A stretch of 5,332 nucleotides of DNA from Candidatus Aerophobota bacterium (lineage in GTDB: Bacteria; Aerophobota; Aerophobia; Aerophobales; B3-G15), in the NCBI GenBank assembly GCA_003648845.1, contig QMQA01000113.1:1-5332 (forward strand), in the 5' to 3' direction. This document shows positions 1 to 5,332 of the stretch, one piece after another (the stretch's first letter is position 1; every line of letters begins with the position of its first letter). The notes under the pieces were generated by a model. The model was not told the DNA's origin. It saw nothing but the letters and a program-made list of their open reading frames with translations, and searched no databases. A program made the position numbers and the translations under genes.

Positions 1-265
1 AGCTTAAGAACTCCAAAAATTTAATGTTTTCCTCACTCACTATCCCCACTACCACTTGAACTTTTCTTTTTTTCTCATCCCTTGAGTGACCGTGACATTT
101 TAGGTTTCCCTTGGATTCTCTGAGCGTAAAATAGGTGGAGGTAAGATTGTAGAAGACTAAATCCACCTTATGCTTTTTTAGGAAAGGTGAGAGAATATCT
201 GGTATTCCTATCTTTTCCCACAAGGTGCGGCCAAGAAGATAGGATCCCCAGAGGCATGGTAACCT
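1..265 (-). pseudogene. IS1634-like (IS4 superfamily) transposase remnant
   Basis: The minus strand is open from base 265 to the left edge, where it continues outside the window. The translation includes GRTLWEKIGIPDIL, then FYNLTSTYF, then CHGHSRDEKKRKVQVVVGI. This order matches the middle of IS1634-type DDE transposases, which have a 'LW+++GI' helix, a 'D-(V/L)-T-(S/T)-x-YF' strand with the first catalytic Asp, and a 'GxSRD.+.+.QVVVG' segment. Two defects show that it is dead. The catalytic Asp position reads Asn (AAT, bases 148-146), and a TAG stop at 268-266 lies directly upstream in frame, with a further TAA at 319-317. No start codon or N-terminal domain is visible, so the 5' part is lost near the tetR-type promoter. 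No terminal inverted repeat is seen. The family call rests on remembered motifs, not on a search; the exact IS group could differ. Confidence 0.68.
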
Positions 266-299
266 CTACTTTTTAAGGAAAGTCCTGAGGATTTGCAAT

Positions 300-328
300 T
301 TGACTTTTTGAATTTTTTATTATAAAAT
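300..328 (+). promoter_or_regulatory. Sigma-70-type promoter of the TetR-family gene
   Basis: TTGACT at 300-305 matches the -35 consensus at five of six positions. TAAAAT at 323-328 matches the -10 consensus at five of six. They are 17 bases apart, the ideal spacing. Transcription would start near 335, inside the dyad at 330-358. An overlapping TATAAA (321-326) gives a poorer 15-base spacer. This is a prediction from sequence only. Confidence 0.6.
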
Positions 329-329
329 T

Positions 330-358
330 AACTAAAAGACTAAATTGGTCAAAAAGTT
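330..358 (+). promoter_or_regulatory. Imperfect 29-bp dyad, probable TetR-family operator
   Basis: The dyad is centred on base 344. Its inner arms are GAC-N-AA (338-343) and TT-N-GTC (345-350), and its outer arms are AACT (330-333) and AGTT (355-358). Inner and outer arms share the same centre and are separated by four unpaired A bases on each side. It lies just downstream of the -10 element, over the predicted transcription start, where a bound repressor would block initiation. TetR-family dimers usually bind dyads of about this size beside their own gene, so negative autoregulation is the likely reading. Confidence 0.5.
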
Positions 359-376
359 CACAAGGAAGTAGCATTC

Positions 377-952
377 ATGAAAAATTCTAAGTCCGAACTT
401 ATCCTTAACGTTGCTCAAAAGCTATTCGCGCAATATGGATTTAAGAAAACCACTCTTGACGAAATTGCTCGCTCAGCTCACATTACCAAAAGCAGCATTT
501 ATTATTATTTTGATAGCAAAGAAGATATTTTCCGCGCCGTGCTGGAGAAAGAAAACAGGTTATGGAGCCAAAAGATAAGGGAAGTAATTAGCAAGGCAAA
601 TACCCCTCAGGAAAAGTTGCGCGCTTACGTTGTAACAAAAATGAAGCATCTTAGCCAATTAGTTAACTTTTATAGTGCACTTAAGGAGGAATATTTAGAG
701 CACTATTCCTTTATCGAGAGGATAAGAAAAAAGAATCTCCAGGAGGAGATAAAAATAGTGAGGGCAATTTTAAAAGAAGGGGCAAAAAAGGGAATTTTTC
801 AGGTAGAAGACCTGGAGTTAGTGGCATTTGTTATCGTCACAGCTCTCAAAGGACTGGAATATCCCTGGGCAATGAAAGTACCTATGCCTGACATGGAAGA
901 GCATATCGATCTTTTGCTGAAAGTATTATTCAATGGATTGTTGAAGAGGTAG
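377..952 (+). CDS. TetR/AcrR-family transcriptional regulator
   Basis: This 191-residue protein has the usual length and plan of a TetR-family repressor. The N-terminal DNA-binding domain spans about residues 5-55. It contains the signature GFKKTTLDEIA, then the recognition helix in ITKSSIYYYFDSKEDIF, which is the most conserved part of the family. Residues 60-191 are mostly helical and form the ligand-binding and dimer domain; they are too variable to name the ligand. The start is supported by AAGGAAG (362-368), eight bases before the ATG. The protein probably represses its own promoter through the dyad at 330-358 and may sense a substrate or product of the radical SAM operon downstream, but that link is only proximity. 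Three of nine Arg codons are CGC, unlike the almost pure AGA/AGG use in the radical SAM genes, so it may have a separate origin. It ends at TAG; a TAA follows five codons later. Confidence 0.9.
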   Translation: MKNSKSELILNVAQKLFAQYGFKKTTLDEIARSAHITKSSIYYYFDSKEDIFRAVLEKENRLWSQKIREVISKANTPQEKLRAYVVTKMKHLSQLVNFYSALKEEYLEHYSFIERIRKKNLQEEIKIVRAILKEGAKKGIFQVEDLELVAFVIVTALKGLEYPWAMKVPMPDMEEHIDLLLKVLFNGLLKR

Positions 953-959
953 CCTGTCC

Positions 960-989
960 TGGTTTAAAAAGAAGACCAAATTTTAATTT
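960..989 (+). terminator. Weak hairpin with AT-rich tail after the TetR-family gene
   Basis: TGGTTT (960-965) can pair with AGACCA (973-978) through six pairs including one G-U, with a seven-base A-rich loop. The following bases 979-989 are AT-rich but are not a clean T run. The stem is short and mostly weak pairs, so termination would be leaky at best, and read-through into the downstream genes is possible. The GACCAA within it also resembles one arm of the putative TetR-type operator, so it could be a binding half-site instead. The remaining bases up to 1047 show no convincing promoter or RNA element. Confidence 0.22.
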
Positions 990-1058
990 CCAATATTATT
1001 CATGAGATATTTCTGTCTATAAGGTGTTGCTGAGGCTATTAACAACAAGGAGAAAGAT

Positions 1059-1157
1059 ATGCGGGAGCTTGTAGAATACGTAATTAAGAAAATTGCAAAC
1101 AATCCTGATAAGATCAAGATCCAGGAAAAAGAAAAAAATAAAAACAAAAAGGTGTAA
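1059..1157 (+). CDS. 32-residue ORF resembling the N-terminus of KhpA (KH-domain RNA-binding protein), truncated
   Basis: The ORF begins MRELVEYVIKKIANNPDKIK, very close to the start of KhpA (YlqC/UPF0109), whose members typically read 'MKELVEYIxKxLVDNPDxVxV'. KhpA is normally about 75-80 residues and carries a single KH domain with a GxxG RNA-binding loop. Here the protein ends after a Lys-rich tail (KEKNKNKK) at TAA, before the GxxG region, and no continuation is found before the next gene starts 14 bases on. AAGGAG (1048-1053) lies five bases before the ATG, so it is probably translated. It cannot bind RNA as a KH protein. It may be a gene fragment left by a rearrangement, or a short leader whose translation is coupled to the next gene, since its stop overlaps that gene's ribosome binding site. 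khpA usually sits beside rpsP and rimM, which are absent here. The homology is recognised by eye. Confidence 0.6.
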   Translation: MRELVEYVIKKIANNPDKIKIQEKEKNKNKKV

Positions 1158-1162
1158 AGGAG
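1156..1162 (+). promoter_or_regulatory. Shine-Dalgarno site overlapping the upstream stop codon
   Basis: AAAGGAG shares its first two bases with the TAA that ends the khpA-like ORF and lies nine bases before the ATG at 1172. Ribosomes finishing the small ORF would be placed directly on this site, which suggests translational coupling to the first radical SAM gene. Confidence 0.6.
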
Positions 1163-1171
1163 AAATAAAAG

Positions 1172-2566
1172 ATGAAGGTGATGCTTATTCTTCCTCCATC
1201 TAAGTTTGTCTTGAAGGATAAATTAGGCATTACCAGCGTTCCTCTTGGTCTTGCTTATCTTGCTTCCTTCATTGAAAAAGATGGGCATAAGGTAAAAATC
1301 ATTGATTCTAACACCTTAGGTTACAGGATAAAAGATATTAAAGAGGAAATTGAAAAATTCAACCCCCATCTTGTAGGTGTAACTGCCACAACATCCTGTA
1401 TTTACGATGCCTATGAAGTAGCAAAGATTATAAAGGAGGTTGATCCCGGAATAAAGGTTGTTATAGGAGGTCCTCATGTAACTTTCATTGCAAAAGAGAC
1501 ACTTAAGGAATGCCCTTTTATAGATGTAGTTGTAAGAGGAGAGGGAGAGGAAACTTTTAGAGAACTTGTAAACTTTTTTGAATCTTCATCGGAGGATACC
1601 TGGTCTCTTGAAGAGGTTAAAGGGATAACTTTCAGGAAGGATAACAAAATAATAGAGACAGATAGCCGTTCTCTTATAAAAAATCTGGATAGCATCCCTT
1701 TTCCTGCTTATCATCTTCTACCTATGGAAAAATACAGTCTGGAGGGTAAGAGATTTGCTACCATAATTACTTCAAGAGGTTGCCCCTTCTCCTGTATTTT
1801 TTGTTCCTCCTCACGGCTTTTTGGCAAAACCTGGAGGGCGAGGTCTCCTGAAAATGTTATAGAAGAGATAAAACTGCTAAAAAATAAATATGGGGTGAGA
1901 GAAATAGAATTTTTAGATGACACCTTCACACTAAATAAGAAAAGGGCAGAAAAAATATGTGAGATTTTAATTAAAGAAAAAATCGATATTTCCTGGTCCT
2001 GCTCGTCAAGAGTTGATACCATAGATGAGTCGTTAATAGAAAAATTAAAAAAGGCAGGATGTCATACAATTTACGTTGGCGTTGAATCGGGTTCTCAAAA
2101 GATACTGAATATAATTGATAAAGGTATTACTTTGCCCCAGATAGAAAAGACTATTAATCTTATAAAGAAGGTTAATATTAATTCATTTGGCTCTTTTATA
2201 TTAGGAATTCCTGGAGAGACAGTAAAAACAATTAAAAAAACTATAAATTTTGCCAAGAAGCTAAATCCATCCTTTGTCCAGTTTAGTATATGTACTCCCT
2301 ATCCCGGGACAAAACTATTTGAAATGGCCAAAGAAAAAGGTTGGCTTTTAACAAAAGACTGGTCAAAATATACCATTCTTGACCAGGTTATGAAAATCCC
2401 GGGGATGGTCACCACCAATCTTAACAGGTGGCTTTTAAGAGCCTATCTTAGTTTTTATCTTAGACCAAAGTTTATACTCGAACAGTTGAAGAGGAAGGGT
2501 TTCTTTTTCTTTGTCACCAGAAAGATCTTCGCAGCGGCCCTGGAGTATGTGGGGGTGAAAAGGTAA
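1172..2566 (+). CDS. B12-binding-domain radical SAM protein (intact, first of three)
   Basis: This 464-residue protein has the two-domain plan of COG1032 enzymes. Residues 1-140 form a Rossmann-like cobalamin-binding-type domain: an N-terminal strand (MLILPPS), PLGLAYLA, the VKIIDSN strand, and GGPHVT at 99-104 followed by RGEGEETF. The classic DxHxxG loop is absent, which is common in this group. The radical SAM barrel starts at about residue 195. C204, C208 and C211 form the CxxxCxxC motif that holds the 4Fe-4S cluster, with Phe before the last Cys. FLDDTFT (247-253), GVESGS (303-308) and GIPGE (345-349) are further SAM-binding and barrel motifs. The C-terminal helix region (WLLRAYLSFYLRPKFIL) is seen in many members and may shape the substrate site. 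Such enzymes use SAM and often methylcobalamin to methylate or rearrange unreactive carbons; the substrate here is unknown. The ATG at 1172 has a strong Shine-Dalgarno site. The gene is 26 bases upstream of the next. Confidence 0.9.
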   Translation: MKVMLILPPSKFVLKDKLGITSVPLGLAYLASFIEKDGHKVKIIDSNTLGYRIKDIKEEIEKFNPHLVGVTATTSCIYDAYEVAKIIKEVDPGIKVVIGGPHVTFIAKETLKECPFIDVVVRGEGEETFRELVNFFESSSEDTWSLEEVKGITFRKDNKIIETDSRSLIKNLDSIPFPAYHLLPMEKYSLEGKRFATIITSRGCPFSCIFCSSSRLFGKTWRARSPENVIEEIKLLKNKYGVREIEFLDDTFTLNKKRAEKICEILIKEKIDISWSCSSRVDTIDESLIEKLKKAGCHTIYVGVESGSQKILNIIDKGITLPQIEKTINLIKKVNINSFGSFILGIPGETVKTIKKTINFAKKLNPSFVQFSICTPYPGTKLFEMAKEKGWLLTKDWSKYTILDQVMKIPGMVTTNLNRWLLRAYLSFYLRPKFILEQLKRKGFFFFVTRKIFAAALEYVGVKR

Positions 2567-3374
2567 ATTATGCAGCTTCTTGAGGGAAGTAAATGCCCGA
2601 TATCATTCTTACAGCAGATAAAACTGTTTTAATTAACCACAAGTTAACCTGCCTTGGAGGCTTTGTTGCCTGTATTCCAAGAGGTTCTCTTCCCTCTTTT
2701 TTCATAAGCTACTTTGAAAAGAAAATCTTTCTTCCTGCGCCAACAAATGAAAAAGGTGAGGTGGAGATAGCAAATCTTCTTTTAAGAAAAGTGGAGGCTA
2801 TTTTGCTTGAAAGAGGCTTTGATGTTCTTGTGTGTGATTCAACTCAGCTTGATGGGTTACATGCAAAAGTTTATGGTATAAGTACAATTGATCCCTTTGG
2901 AATTGGTCCTGCTACATCTACCATGGTAGGTCTTTCAGGAGGGAAAGAGCCTTTTAACAGGTATTACTTTGAGAAGCTGGTGAGGACAATAAGGAAAGAG
3001 CATCCAAAGGCAAAAGTAATTGTTGGAGGGCCTGGAGTATGGCAATTTGATGTTTTTCCTGAAAAGCAAAAACAGCTTGGTATAGATTGCATTGTTCAGG
3101 GAGAAATAGAAGAAGTGGGGGAGGGACTTTTTAAAAATGCTCTCATAGGTGATATCCCCAGAAAGATTGTGGCTCCTCCTGCAAAGAAAATAACAGGAAT
3201 AAAAAAACCTACATTGTGGGGAATGGTTCAGATAGGAAGAGGATGTGATAGAGGATGTCAGTTCTGTGATCCAGGTATGAGGCATTATGCCTGGAGACCC
3301 ATTAAAGATATTCTGGAAGATGCAAAGGTTAATGCAAAATCAAGGTATGTAAATTCAATAACCCTCCTTGCAGA

Positions 3375-3394
3375 AGATTAGCTAAGATATGCTA
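3375..3394 (+). repeat. Adjacent 10-base near-repeat covering the internal TAG
   Basis: AGATTAGCTA (3375-3384) is followed directly by AGATATGCTA (3385-3394). They agree at eight of ten positions; the only difference is TA in the first copy versus AT in the second. The first copy contains the TAG stop. A 10-base duplication would shift the frame, yet the frame matches on both sides, so the stop did not arise by simple duplication. It may be chance in AT-rich DNA. Confidence 0.4.
3379..3381 (+). other. In-frame amber codon at position 263 of the second radical SAM gene
   Basis: TAG lies between GAT (Asp262) and CTA (Leu264), with conserved radical SAM sequence in the same frame on both sides. 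In related proteins remembered from this family, an aliphatic residue usually follows the 'AED' strand end. A single change from TTG (Leu) would therefore make this stop. Alternatives are pyrrolysine or suppressor read-through, or a base error. Nothing in the window, such as pylT or pylS, supports recoding directly. Confidence 0.85.
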
Positions 3395-4141
3395 ACAAAC
3401 CTGGCGAATGGGTGCCCTGTGGGAAGATAATAGATCTTGTAAACAAGGTAAAAAAACTTGGAAAACCAATATCTCCTTCCCATGCCAACTTAAGCTCCGC
3501 AGCAGCTGCACCTGAGATAGTAAGGGAATATTCTAAAGCATTGGGGTTAACAAAGGATAATTTCAGTGCATTTCAGGTAGGACTTGAGACAGGCTCTACA
3601 AGATTAATGAGGATGCATATGAAAGGGAAGGCTTTACCCTGGGAACCTGATAGATGGCAGGAGGTTGCAAAAAAGGGATTTGAAGTTTTAGTTAAAAACC
3701 ACATATTTCCTCTTGCAACCCTGGTTGCCGGTCTTCCTGGAGAAAAGGAAGAGGATGTTCAAGAAACCATAAATCTTGTTAAAGATCTTAAAGAATATCC
3801 CTCTTTAATTATGCCCCTCTTTTTTGTTCCTTTGGGGAGATTAAAGGATAATAAATCCTTTATAGAGCAAAACCTTACCGAAATTTATAAGGAGCTTTAT
3901 GTTACCTGCTTTGAGCATACAGCTTACTGGGGAAGAAAGTTTACCTCCTGGGGTGGGAGATCTCTACCTTTTATAGCTCAGTGGGTTGTCCACGTTGGGA
4001 CAATGCTTGCTTTTGATTACTTTAAAGCTTTAAAGGAAAATAAAAAAGTTTCTTATACTAAGTGGAGCTTTTACCTTTTAAAAGAAAATAGCATCTTTCT
4101 TGCATCAAGAATCCTGCCTCCCCAAAAATTAAAAGTTGCCT

Positions 4142-4147
4142 GAGGAG
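4142..4147 (+). promoter_or_regulatory. Shine-Dalgarno site overlapping the stop of the second radical SAM gene
   Basis: GAGGAG uses the last two bases of the TGA (4141-4143) and lies four bases before the ATG at 4152. This places gene 3 in the same transcript as gene 2 and suggests translational coupling. If ribosomes stop at the internal TAG of gene 2, coupling to gene 3 would be reduced, so the amber codon could also lower expression downstream. Confidence 0.55.
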
Positions 4148-4151
4148 AAAA

Positions 4152-5332
4152 ATGGAGGTAGAGCTTATCTGTCCTACCTGGAGCAAAAAAACGGAAAAAA
4201 AGAGAGCAAAAAGAGCAAGAGTATTTAAAATACCCCCTCTTGGACTTTTAAATGTGGCTGCTATAACGCCTGAAGATGTGAAGGTAACCTTAACAGATGA
4301 GAATGTTGAGGTGATAGATTTTGATAGAAAAAAGGATCTTGTAGGTATTACAGTTATGACCTCTGCTGCTCCAAGAGCCTATGAGATTGCCGATATCTTT
4401 AGAAAAAAAGGAGTACCGGTAGTATTGGGTGGTCCACATGTATCAGCCCTGCCAGATGAGGCAATAAAATATGCTGATTCTGTTGTAATTGGTGAGGCAG
4501 AAGGTGTGTGGAAAAGGTTAATTGATGATTTTAAAAGATACGGCAGGAAAGGTTTGAAAAAATTTTACAAAAATGAGGAAAAACCTGATCTTTCTGAGGT
4601 TCCTTTTCCAAGGTGGGATCTTTTAAAAAAAGAAAAATACATTGTTACAAAAGTCCTGTATGCAACAAGAGGATGTCCTTTTAACAGCTCCTTTTGTTCT
4701 GTAACAGAGGTTTTAGGAAGAAAGATAAGAAAAAGGCCTGTTGAAAAAATTGTAGAGTGTGTTGAGAAAAATGTAGGCAAAAGTTTAAAAGATCGTTTTT
4801 TTGTCTTTTTAGATGATAACATTATGGGTGACAGGGTATATGCAAAAGAGCTTTTTAAGGCACTTGTTCCTTATAAATTAATATGGATGAGTCAGGCATC
4901 TGTTAATGCTGCCTATGATGAGGAGCTTTTAGCTCTTGCTGCAAAAAGTGGATGTAAAGCCTTATTTGTTGGTTTTGAAACTATTCTGCCTCAGGCTCTT
5001 AAAGAAATAGGCAAGCACCAGAATAAAATAGAGTTTTATCTTGAGGCTATAAAAAGATTTCACAGATATGGTATATTTGTGGAGGGAGCTTTTATATTTG
5101 GGTTTGACAGTGATACAAAGGATGTTTTTGAAGAAACTGTAAGATTTGTCAATAAAGCAAAGCTTGATGGTGTGCAGTATACCATTTTAACACCTCTTCC
5201 AGGGACAGCATTTTATGAGAAGATAGAAAGAGAGAAAAGGTTTATAGATAGGGACTGGTCAAATTATGACTGTGGGCATGCAGTTTTTAAGCCTAAAAAC
5301 ATGACACCCGAAGAGCTTCAGGCAGGACTTTC
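4152..5332 (+). CDS. B12-binding-domain radical SAM protein with a degenerate cluster motif (3' end outside the window)
   Basis: The frame is open from the ATG to the right edge, giving 393 residues; family members are usually about 440-500, so the C-terminal tail is missing. Residues 1-150 form the cobalamin-binding-type domain, with IPPLGLLNVAA, LTDENVEVID, GGPHVSALPDEA (93-104) and IGEAEGVW. The PFPRWDLL linker leads to a radical SAM barrel with FLDDNIMGDR (D221, D222), VGFET (273-277) and LTPLPGT. This matches the COG1032 group whose members carry a 'GCPxxCxFCSVT' motif. Here that motif reads GCPFNSSFCSVTE: C175 and C182 are present, but the middle Cys at 179 is Ser (AGC, 4686-4688), one base from TGC. 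All three Cys normally bind the 4Fe-4S cluster, so the protein is probably inactive as drawn, unless it is a non-catalytic partner or this is a base error. It follows gene 2 after eight bases. The substrate is unknown. Confidence 0.88.
   Translation, partial: MEVELICPTWSKKTEKKRAKRARVFKIPPLGLLNVAAITPEDVKVTLTDENVEVIDFDRKKDLVGITVMTSAAPRAYEIADIFRKKGVPVVLGGPHVSALPDEAIKYADSVVIGEAEGVWKRLIDDFKRYGRKGLKKFYKNEEKPDLSEVPFPRWDLLKKEKYIVTKVLYATRGCPFNSSFCSVTEVLGRKIRKRPVEKIVECVEKNVGKSLKDRFFVFLDDNIMGDRVYAKELFKALVPYKLIWMSQASVNAAYDEELLALAAKSGCKALFVGFETILPQALKEIGKHQNKIEFYLEAIKRFHRYGIFVEGAFIFGFDSDTKDVFEETVRFVNKAKLDGVQYTILTPLPGTAFYEKIEREKRFIDRDWSNYDCGHAVFKPKNMTPEELQAGL

Larger units (their letters stand above)
2593..4143 (+). 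pseudogene. B12-binding-type radical SAM protein interrupted by an in-frame TAG (pseudogene or recoded gene)
   Basis: One reading frame runs from the ATG at 2593 to the TGA at 4141, 516 codons, broken only by TAG at codon 263. Residues 1-200 form a Rossmann-like domain opening with ILTADKT and containing GISTIDPFGIGPATST and GGPGVWQ (145-151). This pattern recalls a COG1032 subfamily with many archaeal members. C218, C222 and C225 form an intact CxxxCxxC in GRGCDRGCQFC. The stop follows SITLLAED. Beyond it the same frame continues with LRYANKPGEWVP, then VGLETGS (329-335), GLPGE (380-384) and MPLFFVPLG, all expected of the second half of the barrel and the C-terminal region. The 262-residue front piece lacks most of the SAM-binding barrel, and the rear piece lacks the cluster, so neither should work alone. 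A GTG at 3412 gives the longest rear ORF but has no ribosome binding site. GAGGGA (2582-2587) supports the main start. Function and substrate are unknown. Confidence 0.85.

Noticed and set aside
1474..2022. Two minus-strand ORFs of 73 and 103 codons
   Set aside because: They lie fully inside the first radical SAM gene, have low-complexity Ser/Phe/Leu-rich translations typical of antisense frames, and show no domain or ribosome binding site.
2570..2592. ATG at 2570 as an earlier start of the second radical SAM gene
   Set aside because: It is in a different frame from the gene, and the ATG at 2593 has GAGGGA at a suitable distance.
2935..3285. Minus-strand ORF of 116 codons
   Set aside because: It overlaps the cobalamin-domain and cluster-motif coding of the second radical SAM gene and resembles no family; it is an antisense shadow.
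3434..3449. Small hairpin ATCTTG-TAAA-CAAGGT downstream of the internal TAG, as a possible recoding element
   Set aside because: The stem is only six pairs with one G-T pair, it starts more than 50 bases after the stop, and it encodes ordinary conserved protein. It does not resemble described stop-recoding structures closely enough to claim.
3412..4143. A separate gene starting at GTG 3412
   Set aside because: There is no Shine-Dalgarno site before it, the GTG lies inside conserved radical SAM sequence, and the same frame continues upstream through the TAG. It is the rear part of the interrupted gene.
4565..4822. Minus-strand ORF of 85 codons
   Set aside because: It lies antisense to the barrel of the third radical SAM gene and shows only Ser/Phe/Lys-rich sequence with no motif.

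Overview
The window looks like AT-rich bacterial DNA. The single clear promoter has sigma-70-type -35 and -10 hexamers, every gene has a purine-rich Shine-Dalgarno site, the regulator is of the TetR family, and a KhpA-like fragment and an IS1634-like transposase remnant are present. Arginine in the radical SAM genes is coded almost only by AGA/AGG, as in many AT-rich and thermophilic lineages. The sequence does not fix a phylum.

Layout. Bases 1-265 (minus strand) hold a decayed piece of a transposase that runs off the left edge. Bases 300-358 hold a promoter followed by a long imperfect dyad, the probable operator of the TetR-family gene at 377-952. The spacer after it (953-1058) has only a weak hairpin. 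A 32-codon ORF with its own ribosome binding site (1059-1157) reads like the first third of KhpA and stops before the KH core. Then come three closely spaced plus-strand genes for B12-binding-type radical SAM proteins of COG1032 character: one intact (1172-2566), one interrupted by an in-frame TAG at codon 263 (2593-4143), and one cut by the right edge (from 4152).

How they may work together. The gaps are short (26 and 8 bases), and the Shine-Dalgarno sites before genes 1 and 3 overlap the preceding stop codons, so the three radical SAM genes are probably one transcript. The proteins belong to visibly different subfamilies, so they may act in successive steps or as partners, for example on a lipid or another hydrophobic or secondary metabolite. 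The substrate cannot be read from the sequence.

Two things stand out. The middle gene is open for 516 sense positions except for one amber codon, with conserved protein on both sides in the same frame. The third gene has Ser in place of the middle Cys of the CxxxCxxC iron-sulfur motif. Either the locus is in early decay (or carries base errors), or it uses amber recoding and a degenerate radical SAM partner. The transposase remnant also has an in-frame TAG and a catalytic Asp-to-Asn change, and the khpA-like gene is cut short, so decay is the simplest reading.
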